Shown here piece after piece: positions 24,956 through 33,790 of a stretch of DNA of 64,000 bases. Both the position numbers and the translations under genes were made by a program. The notes under the pieces are model-generated. The model had not been told where the DNA came from. It made no database searches and was given only the letters and a program-made list of their open reading frames with translations. This DNA comes from Nitrospirales bacterium LBB_01 (lineage in GTDB: Bacteria; Nitrospirota; Thermodesulfovibrionia; Thermodesulfovibrionales; Magnetobacteriaceae): NCBI GenBank assembly GCA_004376055.2, contig CP049016.1:806001-870000 (forward strand). The letters run 5' to 3'. The first letter of the stretch is position 1. Every line of letters starts with the position of its first letter.

Positions 24956-25909
24956 ATGAATAAAGATTCAAAAATATATGTAAGCGGTCACAGAGGGCTT
25001 GTTGGACGGGCTGTGATGAGACGTTTAAAGGCTGGCGGCTACTCAAACATAGTGGTAAGGGGACGAGAGGAGCTGGACTTGAAGTCTCAGGAGGCAGTAA
25101 GAGAGTTTTTTATGGCTGAGAGACCGGAATATGTTTTTTTGGCAGCTGCAAAAGTTGGCGGTATAATGGCTAATAACACATACCCTGCAGAGTTTATTTA
25201 TGACAATCTGGTAATTGAGACAAACGTGGTTCACAGCGCTTATCTAAGTGGTGTAAAGAAATTGCTTTTTCTGGGTAGTTCCTGCATTTATCCCAAATTT
25301 GCACCGCAGCCTATGAAAGAAGAGCATCTCTTAACCGGCATTTTGGAGCCAACAAATGAACCCTACGCAATTGCTAAAATAGCCGGCATAATACTCTGTC
25401 AATCATACAACAGACAGTACGGCACGGGGTACATCTCAGCTATGCCCACTAATCTCTATGGGCCTTACGATAACTTTGACCTAAATAATTCGCATGTTTT
25501 ACCGGCTTTAATAAAGAAATTCCATGACAGTAAAATTGCAATGGAACGAGGAGTGAAAAGTCCGGTCGTTCTTTGGGGAACGGGCAGCCCCTGCAGAGAG
25601 TTCTTACATGTTGACGACCTTGCCGATGCTCTGCTTTTTTTAATGGATAAATATAATGACAACGTAACAATCAACGTGGGTACCGGTACAGACCAGACCA
25701 TAGCCGAGCTTGCAGGCATTGTAAAAGAAGTTGTCGGTTTTAAGGGCGAGGTTATATGGGACACTACTAAGCCTGATGGCACTCCCAGAAAACTCCTTGA
25801 TACATCAAAACTTACAAAATTGGGCTGGAGCCCAAAAATAACACTGAGAGAAGGCATCAAAAGCACTTACGACTGGTTTTGTAAAAACTATGATAACAAT
25901 ATCGAGTAG
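24956..25909 (+). CDS. fcl: GDP-L-fucose synthase
   Basis: Epimerase/reductase that turns GDP-4-keto-6-deoxy-mannose into GDP-L-fucose with NADPH. Signature blocks are [31 protein letters not shown] with catalytic Ser/Cys, and the Tyr/Lys pair in [10 protein letters not shown]. 317 aa, normal length. Directly downstream of gmd, so both steps are made together. The product is probably used for surface polysaccharide. Confidence 0.97.
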   Translation: MNKDSKIYVSGHRGLVGRAVMRRLKAGGYSNIVVRGREELDLKSQEAVREFFMAERPEYVFLAAAKVGGIMANNTYPAEFIYDNLVIETNVVHSAYLSGVKKLLFLGSSCIYPKFAPQPMKEEHLLTGILEPTNEPYAIAKIAGIILCQSYNRQYGTGYISAMPTNLYGPYDNFDLNNSHVLPALIKKFHDSKIAMERGVKSPVVLWGTGSPCREFLHVDDLADALLFLMDKYNDNVTINVGTGTDQTIAELAGIVKEVVGFKGEVIWDTTKPDGTPRKLLDTSKLTKLGWSPKITLREGIKSTYDWFCKNYDNNIE

Positions 25910-25922
25910 TGATTGTGGAAAC

Positions 25923-25960
25923 TGTCAATATTGACATAGAGTCAGTGACTTTGTTATAGT
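25923..25960 (+). promoter_or_regulatory. Sigma-70 promoter with palindromic operator before the Ser/Thr kinase operon
   Basis: The perfect 14-base palindrome TGTCAATATTGACA (25923-25936) ends in the -35 hexamer TTGACA (25931-25936); 18 bases later comes TATAGT (25955-25960). This makes a good promoter whose -35 box overlaps a likely repressor site. It lies just after fcl and leaves a leader of about 185 bases before the first kinase gene. That leader holds no convincing gene. Confidence 0.6.
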
Positions 25961-26152
25961 GTCAATCATGTTTCAGGATGCTGTGTTTAGGTACAAAGTG
26001 GCATGATGTGATAAGAGGCAGCGCTATTCCGTGCGGCCGCTGACTGCAGTGGGTGTACAGTGGAGGGGCGCAGCACTAAAACGGCAGCAGGGGTTAATTA
26101 AGCAGGTTAGCGTCGGCAATTTTATTAAATACACATTATTACGGAGGGCGTT

Positions 26153-27661
26153 TTGCCGGCAAAAGTCGTCCTTGAGGTTACGGAGGGTAAGCTCAAAGGT
26201 AAAAAATATAAATTTTTGGAGCGTACTACCTGCATAATTGGCAGGGGTGTGGACTGCAGCCCCCGCCTGCCCGATGATGATGAACACAGAACTATTTCCC
26301 GCCACCATTGTCTTTTAGATATAAACCCCCCCGGAATAAGAATAAAAGACTTCGGCAGCTTAAACGGCACTTACGTTAACGGACTTAAGATTGGTCAGCG
26401 CCAGAAATCTCAGAACATCAACGAAATATCTCAAATGGAGTTTCCCGAGTATGATCTGAAAAAGGGAGACGAAATCAAACTCGGCACTACTGTCTTTAAA
26501 GTTAAGACGTATGCGCCTCCACTGTGTTCCGTCTGTGGAGCCGACTTACCTCTTGATAGCTCGGGTGAGTTTAAAACAGAGGGCGGCAGTAACTTGTGTC
26601 AAAACTGTGCTGAAAATAAAGATAAAAAGGATACTGCCCCCGCACTTTTGACCTCTTGCACGGGCTGTGGGAAAATCCTCGGTAAAGACAGCGTTGAACA
26701 GTCCTCAGGGCTTTGCACTGTGTGCCGCGACGATCCGATGCAGGTAGTGAAATCTCTTGTGCCTGCTGAGGAAAAAGACAAAGACGCTCTTGAAATTCAC
26801 GGCTATAAGATATTAAAAGAGATTGGGAAGGGCGGAATGGGCGCTGTTTACCTTGCCAAACATATAGAGACTGGAAGGGATGTGGCTCTGAAGGTTATGC
26901 TTTCAGAGGTTGCCGTTAATGAGCGCTCAAAGGAAATGTTTCTTAGAGAGGTGGAAAACACAAAACACTTAAAGCACCCAAACGTTGTGCAGCTGCTTGA
27001 CTACGGCAACTCACGCGGCACCTTTTATTTTACCCTTGAGTACTGCGAGGGGGGCAGCATAGACAAGATAATGATGGCACAGGGCGGACGACTAAGTATA
27101 GAGGAATCCACCAACATGATAATGCAATCCCTTGATGGACTTCACTACGCTCATACACTAGAAATTCCTAACGTCAAACTGGCCGATGGCACAATTGCTA
27201 CACTAAAAGGATTAATCCATAGAGATATAAAACCCACTAATATATTTATAACAGAAGCCGATGGAACAAAATTGGCAAAAATAGCAGACTTTGGATTGGG
27301 TAAAGCATTTGATGCCGCTGGCTTAAGCGGCTATACCCGTACAGGAGCCTCTGCCGGCACCCCTGTTTTTATGTCCAGACAACAGGTTATCAATTTCAAA
27401 TACTCAAAACCGGAGGCTGACGTTTGGGCTATGGCAGCCACTTTTTATTACATGCTTACAGGGCGTTTTCCCAGAGATTTTCCCAAAGGTAAGGACCCAT
27501 GGTACATAGTGCTTCAGAGCAAGCCGGTACCGATACTGAAAAGAAATCCTAATATACCTAAGAAGCTGGCCGAGGTGATAGATGAGGCACTTATAGACCA
27601 GCCTGAAATTAAAATCAAAACCGCTCTTGATTTTAAGCGAGCGCTGGAGGGTGCATTATGA
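26153..27661 (+). CDS. FHA-domain Ser/Thr protein kinase
   Basis: Cytoplasmic eukaryote-type protein kinase of 502 aa. An FHA phosphothreonine-binding domain covers about residues 20-105 with GRG, SRHHC and FGSLNGTYVNG. Two CxxC pairs follow (CSVCGADL...CQNC and CTGCGKIL...CTVC, about 125-200), probably zinc-binding. The kinase domain runs from about 222 to the end: GKGGMGAVYLAK loop, VALKVM lysine, HRDIKPTN catalytic loop near 357 and DFGLGKA near 380. No membrane helix or PASTA domain. The start is TTG 26153 with GGAGGG just upstream. Its stop overlaps the phosphatase gene as ATGA, so kinase and phosphatase are made together. Confidence 0.93.
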   Translation: MPAKVVLEVTEGKLKGKKYKFLERTTCIIGRGVDCSPRLPDDDEHRTISRHHCLLDINPPGIRIKDFGSLNGTYVNGLKIGQRQKSQNINEISQMEFPEYDLKKGDEIKLGTTVFKVKTYAPPLCSVCGADLPLDSSGEFKTEGGSNLCQNCAENKDKKDTAPALLTSCTGCGKILGKDSVEQSSGLCTVCRDDPMQVVKSLVPAEEKDKDALEIHGYKILKEIGKGGMGAVYLAKHIETGRDVALKVMLSEVAVNERSKEMFLREVENTKHLKHPNVVQLLDYGNSRGTFYFTLEYCEGGSIDKIMMAQGGRLSIEESTNMIMQSLDGLHYAHTLEIPNVKLADGTIATLKGLIHRDIKPTNIFITEADGTKLAKIADFGLGKAFDAAGLSGYTRTGASAGTPVFMSRQQVINFKYSKPEADVWAMAATFYYMLTGRFPRDFPKGKDPWYIVLQSKPVPILKRNPNIPKKLAEVIDEALIDQPEIKIKTALDFKRALEGAL

Positions 27662-29412
27662 ATAAAGCGATAACATTCGCAGGCTTAACCGACAAGGGGC
27701 TGGTTCGACAAAGAAATGAGGATAACTTGTCCATGAACCCGGAGCACGGCATGTTTATTGTATCCGATGGTATGGGAGGACATGCCGCAGGAGACCTTGC
27801 CAGTAAAGAAGTCGTAGAAAACCTGCCCGGTCTTTTAATTAAATATATGCAGCACATCGCTAGCCTCAAGGGCCCCGATGCCGTTGAGACAATCTCATCA
27901 GCCCTCACCGAGCTTAATGAACATGTGCGAATTATAAGTAAATCCAAACCGGGGCTTTCCGGCATGGGCGCCACAGTTGTTCTACTGATAATAAAAAACC
28001 GGGAGGCCATTGTCGCCCACATGGGTGACAGTAGAGCATATCTGCTAAGACACGGTTCCCTTACCCAGCTCACCATGGACCACTCTGTCATACAGGTGTT
28101 GATAAACTCTGGAGAAATCACTCAGGCGGATATCCAAAGCCACCCGGCCAGAGGAAAAATCACTCGTTGTATCGGTATGTCCGGGGATGCACTGCCGGAG
28201 ACCAAATTCATGGTACCTCAACCCGGCGACAGGTTCCTGCTTTGCAGCGACGGCCTCACTGGAATGGTCGGCGACAGCGATATAAAAGAAACGCTTATGA
28301 ACATTGCTGACTCAGAAAAAGCCTGTGCCTCACTGATTAAATCAGCCATCACAGCAGGCGGCATTGACAATATCACCGTGATTGTCGTTGACTACGTTTT
28401 AAATGATGACTCTGACAGCGATGTTACTCCTGTAACCATCTCAGACACAGAAAAGTACGGCTCGGGGGAAAAAGACACCGCTGAGACAACAGACTTTGCT
28501 GCTTTGGTCGTAAATCTGGATAAAACACCGCCTCAGTTTAGCTTACCCGTGACCGCTCCTTCTTTTACGATAGGAAGGTCATCAAACAACAATTTAAGTT
28601 TAAAGGTGGACAAGACCGTATCACGCAACCACTGTGTTGTCAGAGTGGAGGGGGGTGAGTTAATTTTGGAGGATCTTGGCAGCCGAAACGGCACATACCT
28701 AAACGGCAAACGCATAAAGGGAGCTGTGAGTCTGCCCTTGCCCTCGTGGTTTGCTGTTGGACGCACAAGGATTGGTATAATCCCTCCCGGCTCTGATGAG
28801 GCGCAGGCTGATGATTTGCTTGATGAGGCCTATAGCTCTGAGGGAAGTATATTAATTCCGCCCAGTGAGTTCTTTGAAGAACGTACGGAGGCGCTTCTGG
28901 TTGTTGACATAGTGGGTTCAACGAGAATTGTAAAACTGGGTGAAACTCACCTTGTTAAAGTCATATCGGCTCTTGGGCAGCTGCTTGAAAAATCCCTGCA
29001 AAATGAAAAACATGCCTTTCTTAAATGCACAGGGGATGGTTTTTTTGCTATTTTTAGTTCGGCCGATGCCGCTCTGAGTGCAGCCCTTAAGCTCTCACCG
29101 GGAATCCTCAGACACATAAAGATTCCGGTTCAAATATCGATAGCTCTTCACTGGGGCTCAGTACGTCTTACTCAGGAGGGCGAACGCACCGGACGAAACG
29201 CTCATGCTGTGTTTTCCCTTGAAGACCTAAGACACAGAGAGCCAAAAGTAAACGAACGCTTGACCCCTCATCACAAAGAATTTATACTTATGACCGACCC
29301 CTTCTGGAGTAACCTCAACCCGGCTTCACAACTTAAGGCACTGCCCATCGGCTCTTATACGCTTAAGGGACTGGATAAGCAGGAAAAGATTTACTACTGG
29401 AAAACTCAATAA
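27658..29412 (+). CDS. PP2C phosphatase-FHA-adenylate/guanylate cyclase-like fusion
   Basis: Three-domain cytoplasmic protein of 584 aa. Residues 1-245 form a PP2C-type Ser/Thr phosphatase with all metal motifs (EDNLSM; SDGMGGHAAGD; GDSRAYL; CSDGLTGMV; GGIDNITVIV). An FHA domain follows at about 285-370 (IGRSSNN; SRNHCVV; GSRNGTYLNG). Residues about 405-580 match class III cyclases: metal aspartates in LVVDIVGSTR and KCTGDGFFAIF. The later motif that should hold Asn and the transition-state Arg reads TGRNAHAVFS, with no Arg four residues after Asn, so cyclase activity is doubtful. It should oppose the adjacent kinases. Confidence 0.9.
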   Translation: MNKAITFAGLTDKGLVRQRNEDNLSMNPEHGMFIVSDGMGGHAAGDLASKEVVENLPGLLIKYMQHIASLKGPDAVETISSALTELNEHVRIISKSKPGLSGMGATVVLLIIKNREAIVAHMGDSRAYLLRHGSLTQLTMDHSVIQVLINSGEITQADIQSHPARGKITRCIGMSGDALPETKFMVPQPGDRFLLCSDGLTGMVGDSDIKETLMNIADSEKACASLIKSAITAGGIDNITVIVVDYVLNDDSDSDVTPVTISDTEKYGSGEKDTAETTDFAALVVNLDKTPPQFSLPVTAPSFTIGRSSNNNLSLKVDKTVSRNHCVVRVEGGELILEDLGSRNGTYLNGKRIKGAVSLPLPSWFAVGRTRIGIIPPGSDEAQADDLLDEAYSSEGSILIPPSEFFEERTEALLVVDIVGSTRIVKLGETHLVKVISALGQLLEKSLQNEKHAFLKCTGDGFFAIFSSADAALSAALKLSPGILRHIKIPVQISIALHWGSVRLTQEGERTGRNAHAVFSLEDLRHREPKVNERLTPHHKEFILMTDPFWSNLNPASQLKALPIGSYTLKGLDKQEKIYYWKTQ

Positions 29413-29422
29413 TGGTGAGCAA

Positions 29423-32400
29423 ATGCCTATCATAACAGCTTGCCCAACTTGCGGGTCAAAATACAGCGTGTCATCATCATTGACTGGTAAAAACGCCAAG
29501 TGTAAAAAGTGTGGCGGCACGTTTAGAATAGAAAAATATGCGGCAGAGCAATCCGTCTCAATGCAGACTATGGAAAAAGGCTCAGGCTGCTCGTGGAACG
29601 TTGGGGATGTAATATTAGACCTCTATGAGGTTTCAGGGCTTTTGGGCGAGGGCGGAATGGGCAAGGTGTATAAGGTTAAACATAAGGGCTGGAATGTTGA
29701 CCTTGCCGTGAAATGCCCAAAGTCGGCGGAGCTGGCAAGAGCGGGGGGATCGGAAAACTTTGAGCGTGAGGCTGAGACGTGGGTCAATCTCGGTCTGCAT
29801 CCGCATATAGTCAGCTGCTACTACGTAAGAGAGGTCGATGAGGTTCCAATGGTTTTTGCCGAATACGTGGATGGCGGGAGTTTAAACGACTGGATTCATG
29901 ACGGCAAACTAAACACACTGGACGCCATCCTTGACGCTTCAATACAGTTTGCATGGGGGCTCCATTATGCTCATGAAAAAGGGCTTATTCACCAGGATAT
30001 AAAACCGGCTAATGTCATGATGACCTCAGAGGGCATAGCCAAAGTTACCGACTTCGGACTTGCCAAAGCCGTGGGAATGTCATACGGTCAGGATAGTTTT
30101 GAAGACTATGGTTTGAATAAATTAGTGACGCCGGGAGGGATGACGCCGGCTTATTGTTCTCCTGAGCAGGCCAATCAGGAACAACTTTCCCTTAAGACCG
30201 ACATTTGGTCATGGGCAGTGTCTGTGCTTGTGATGTTTACCGGGGAGGTGACCTGGCCCTCGGGCACAGTGGCAGGGGAGGCTATGAAGTGGTATCTGGA
30301 AAGTATGGGCGATGGTCTCAGTAATAAGAACCTGCCGGCTATGCCGGATGAGGTAGCGGAACTCCTTACCAGGTGCTTTAAGGAAAACCCAATTGAACGT
30401 CCAGACAGTATGTTTGATGTAGCCCGTGAACTTATAAAAATATATGAGAAGTTAATTGGTAAAAATTATGCTCGCACTGCCCCAGAGGTCAGCACGGCTA
30501 CAGCCGATAGTCTTAATAACCGAGCAGTCTCTCTTCTTGACCTTGGCAGAGAGGAGGAGGCAGAGCGGCTATGGACCGAGGCGCTTCGGATTCAGCCCCA
30601 TCATCCGGAATCCAGCTTTAACCTTGGGCTATCTCAGTGGCGCGGAGCTAAGATAACAGATAACTCACTTGTCAGACTGCTGGATGAGGTTCAGCGCTCC
30701 CACCCTGAAACCCCAATAGTGAAATATCTGACAGGTCTTGTGCATCTGGAAAGAGACGACTGCTCACTTGCTTTAAAATACCTTAACGATATAGACCCAA
30801 CTATAACGCACCTTGAGGACATTAGGTATGCGATAGTTTACGCACAATCGCAAAAAGGGCGTTCAAAGGGCTGCCTTAGAACCTTTACCGGACATGATGA
30901 GCCTGTAACCGCCGTAGGGTTAAGTGCAGACGGCAGAATTGCCATGTCGGGTAGTCTTGATAAGACACTTCGTCTTTGGGATACGGAAACCGGAACATGT
31001 CTGAAAGTTTTTATAGGGCATACAGACGGCATCCTATCGGCATATATGCTGCCCGACGCATCGCTTATAATCTCCGGCAGCCGGGACAAAACGGTACGAG
31101 TGTGGGATGTTAAAAGCGGCTACTGTCTCCACACTTTTAAAGGCCACATGGATGGAGTTACCTCGGTGTTTATAGAGCCGGGCGGGCGTAACCCGCTATC
31201 GGGCAGCATGGATGAGACAATAAAACTATGGGATACAAAAACAGGCACTTATATGAGGTCTTTTATCGGGCACAAAGGAGATATAACATCGGTTTATCTT
31301 ACAAAGGATGGAAAATATGTAGCGTCATCGTGCAAAGACGGTACAATACGGCTTTGGGATGTTTCCTCTCTTAGATGTCTGCACACATTTAAGGGGCATA
31401 TCGGTGCTGTTAACTTTATGTCGGTAAGTAAAAACGGTCAGACAATGGTCACAGCTGGAGCTGACAAGAGCGTAAAATTGTGGGACTTGACCACCCGTAT
31501 ATACAGTAAAACCATGTATGGTCATGGTGAGGCGGTAAGCGGGGTTTTTGTGGACTCAGTAGGTAAGACATTTGTCTCTGTAAGTCATGATAAGACAATG
31601 ATCCAGTGGGCAGTTGACTCCGGCAGAGGTATGCGCACCTTTGAGGGACACTCGGAGTCAGTTAACGCAGCGGCTCTGTCAGAGGATGGCAGATTTGCCA
31701 TTACAGGAGGCGATGATAAACAAGTAAAATTCTGGGATGTCACCTCCAACAGGGAATCTTTCCGAGCACCTATGATGCTCTCTCAGGTACTTAAGAGCGA
31801 GGCTGCGTTTTCAGCCATGGCAGCCTACTCGCAGGAACTTAAGGAGGCAAAGAAGTGTTTTAAAGAGGGGGATTTTAAAAAGGCGGCAGCTCATATAAGA
31901 AAAGCACGCTCACAGCGCGGCTATAGCCGTGACATCGAGGCGTTGACTATGTGGATGGAACTGTATTTGCGTTTCCCTCGTCACAAATTTGTAGGCGGCT
32001 GGGAGGGTGTTACATTTAAAGGGCACAGTGGATCGGTCACTTCAATTTCGGTTGACAGTCACGGAAAACTTTTGCTTACCGGCAGCATAGATAAAACCAT
32101 TCGGCTTTGGGATATAGAAAGCGGTGATTTAATTAACACATTTAAGGGATTCCCTGCCGGCATAACCAGCGTGCATCTGAGCGAGGACGGTCTGTATGCA
32201 GTGGCAGGCACTATGGATAAAACCATAAGCTTTTGGGACGTACAAAAGGGTAAGCAGATAAGAGCTATCAAAGGGCATGAGGGAGTGGTACGCAGCGTAT
32301 ATCTCAGCAACGATTGTCATTTGGCTGTTACCTCAGGGGACGATAAAACTGTAAAGGTTTGGGATGTTACCACAGGGCGTCTTATTAGATCGTATGATGA

Positions 32401-33130
32401 CCACACTGACCCTGTCATGGCTGTTTCATTAAATGCCGACAACAGGTTTTTTATAACAGGTTGTGCTGATGGTAAACTTAAGGTGTGGGAGATGACAACA
32501 GCTAACTTTGTGAAAGCTCTTGCCACTTATGAAGGACACACAGATGTAATAAACACGGTGGCGTTAAGTCTGGACGGAAAACTTGTGGTAACCGGCAGCG
32601 AGGATATGACAATAAGGGTGTGGGATCTGTCTTTAGGAAAATGCGTAAAGAAACTTGAGGGCCACACGGCAGGGGTTACCACAGTAAGCATAAGTGCCGA
32701 CAACAACTTCTTACTTTCTGGTAGTAACGACAATGCTGTAAGACTTTGGGATATCAGGTCGGAAAGCTGTGTGCGAGTATTTAAGGGGCATCAGTTAGGG
32801 ATAAACTCGGTATTGTTGAGCCGTCATGGCAGACATGCTTTCTCAGCAGGCGATGACGGCGAAATAAAGCTATGGACGCTTGACTGGGAAATAGACGATA
32901 CAAAAGAGGGCAGGTGGGATGACTCAGCTTATGGATATCTTGAGCTGTTCCTTGCCTCCTTTGTGCCTTATGTATCGGGGAGCCTTGCCCGCCGGGGAAA
33001 ACCAGGCTGGAAAGATAAGGACCTTGAAGAACTGTTCTATAAGCTTGGATGTGTCGGCTGCGGCTGGATCTCTCATGAAGTAATTAAAAAAGAAATAAAA
33101 ATACTTGAAGGCAAAAAGTTTTCAAAATAA
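29423..33130 (+). CDS. Zinc ribbon-Ser/Thr kinase-TPR protein with 14 WD40 repeats
   Basis: Large cytoplasmic protein of 1235 aa. An N-terminal zinc ribbon (CPTCGSKY...CKKCGGTF, MJ0042 type) leads into a kinase domain at about 62-330 with GEGGMGKVYKVK, DLAVKCPK and DFGLAKA. The catalytic loop is HQDIKPAN instead of HRD. A TPR-like stretch at about 355-480 precedes seven WD40 blades (about 482-776), a helical linker (about 780-860) and seven more blades (about 862-1155), for example GSLDKTLRLWD and GSNDNAVRLWD. This fits two complete seven-bladed propellers. A C-terminal unassigned domain of about 75 aa ends it. Last gene of the kinase-phosphatase-kinase operon, 10 bases after the phosphatase gene. 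Confidence 0.92.
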   Translation: MPIITACPTCGSKYSVSSSLTGKNAKCKKCGGTFRIEKYAAEQSVSMQTMEKGSGCSWNVGDVILDLYEVSGLLGEGGMGKVYKVKHKGWNVDLAVKCPKSAELARAGGSENFEREAETWVNLGLHPHIVSCYYVREVDEVPMVFAEYVDGGSLNDWIHDGKLNTLDAILDASIQFAWGLHYAHEKGLIHQDIKPANVMMTSEGIAKVTDFGLAKAVGMSYGQDSFEDYGLNKLVTPGGMTPAYCSPEQANQEQLSLKTDIWSWAVSVLVMFTGEVTWPSGTVAGEAMKWYLESMGDGLSNKNLPAMPDEVAELLTRCFKENPIERPDSMFDVARELIKIYEKLIGKNYARTAPEVSTATADSLNNRAVSLLDLGREEEAERLWTEALRIQPHHPESSFNLGLSQWRGAKITDNSLVRLLDEVQRSHPETPIVKYLTGLVHLERDDCSLALKYLNDIDPTITHLEDIRYAIVYAQSQKGRSKGCLRTFTGHDEPVTAVGLSADGRIAMSGSLDKTLRLWDTETGTCLKVFIGHTDGILSAYMLPDASLIISGSRDKTVRVWDVKSGYCLHTFKGHMDGVTSVFIEPGGRNPLSGSMDETIKLWDTKTGTYMRSFIGHKGDITSVYLTKDGKYVASSCKDGTIRLWDVSSLRCLHTFKGHIGAVNFMSVSKNGQTMVTAGADKSVKLWDLTTRIYSKTMYGHGEAVSGVFVDSVGKTFVSVSHDKTMIQWAVDSGRGMRTFEGHSESVNAAALSEDGRFAITGGDDKQVKFWDVTSNRESFRAPMMLSQVLKSEAAFSAMAAYSQELKEAKKCFKEGDFKKAAAHIRKARSQRGYSRDIEALTMWMELYLRFPRHKFVGGWEGVTFKGHSGSVTSISVDSHGKLLLTGSIDKTIRLWDIESGDLINTFKGFPAGITSVHLSEDGLYAVAGTMDKTISFWDVQKGKQIRAIKGHEGVVRSVYLSNDCHLAVTSGDDKTVKVWDVTTGRLIRSYDDHTDPVMAVSLNADNRFFITGCADGKLKVWEMTTANFVKALATYEGHTDVINTVALSLDGKLVVTGSEDMTIRVWDLSLGKCVKKLEGHTAGVTTVSISADNNFLLSGSNDNAVRLWDIRSESCVRVFKGHQLGINSVLLSRHGRHAFSAGDDGEIKLWTLDWEIDDTKEGRWDDSAYGYLELFLASFVPYVSGSLARRGKPGWKDKDLEELFYKLGCVGCGWISHEVIKKEIKILEGKKFSK

Positions 33131-33224
33131 TATTAATTACAGGTATAATAAATATGTGAGGACAGTGGGTTGTGTATAGAATCGTGACAGGGCATAGTAT
33201 CAGGTCTATAAAGGAGTGTGAGTG

Positions 33225-33788
33225 ATGGTCCAGAAAACTTACGAGGCAAATCTGGAGACAGCTTTGTCGTACCTAAAAAATGATCAAAGAAAAGACGCTG
33301 TCTCTACCATGAAACGGGCGCTTGCTCAGGTGCCGGAGGACGAGAAACTGCCCGAGAATCTTGCGTATCTAAAAATACTGTTTTTCTGCGCCAGATTTGC
33401 CATTGAGGACACCGACGAAAGAGTTGCCTACTACTACATTAAAGAGGGCATTAAGACTAAGAAGTTCTACGCCGATTTTCTCTTCCTTGACATTTTTCTT
33501 GCCAAACTCCAGCACAGATACGGCGATATGCTTAGCTCAATCATTGCATATCTGATTTCCATAGATTTACCGGATAGAGATATGTATAGTTATGATTTTG
33601 TCAATGCTGACGCCATCAATGAGGTGTTTACCGTCTATTTGCCCCTTGCGTACAATAACACTCAAAATCACGCAATGATTCTAAACGTACTAAACAACAC
33701 AATTGAAAAAGTCAGAGAGTTCTCTACCGGCGAAAACGTCTCTAAAGCTTATGACATCATGCGCTCTATGGATTTTAAAAGTAACTGA
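33225..33788 (+). CDS. Helical protein of unknown function
   Basis: I do not recognise this 187-aa protein. It looks all-helical and TPR-like (YEANLETALSYLKNDQRKDA, VSTMKRALAQVPEDEK, VAYYYIKEGIKTKKFYADF) with no signal peptide or membrane segment. ATG 33225 has AAGGAGTG upstream and is preferred to GTG 33222. It sits between the WD40 kinase and a GT-B-like gene, two bases before the latter, so it probably works with that protein. It could be a scaffold or regulatory partner. Confidence 0.65.
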   Translation: MVQKTYEANLETALSYLKNDQRKDAVSTMKRALAQVPEDEKLPENLAYLKILFFCARFAIEDTDERVAYYYIKEGIKTKKFYADFLFLDIFLAKLQHRYGDMLSSIIAYLISIDLPDRDMYSYDFVNADAINEVFTVYLPLAYNNTQNHAMILNVLNNTIEKVREFSTGENVSKAYDIMRSMDFKSN

Positions 33789-33790
33789 TT

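Noticed and set aside
26031-26237. Open frame of 68 codons just before the FHA kinase
   Set aside because: It runs into the kinase gene in another frame, has no ribosome site and its sequence is Arg/Gln-rich without family resemblance.
26153-33130. Type VI secretion regulator cluster (PpkA/PppA/Fha)
   Set aside because: Kinase, phosphatase and FHA domains are present, but no Tss structural gene is found anywhere in the window.
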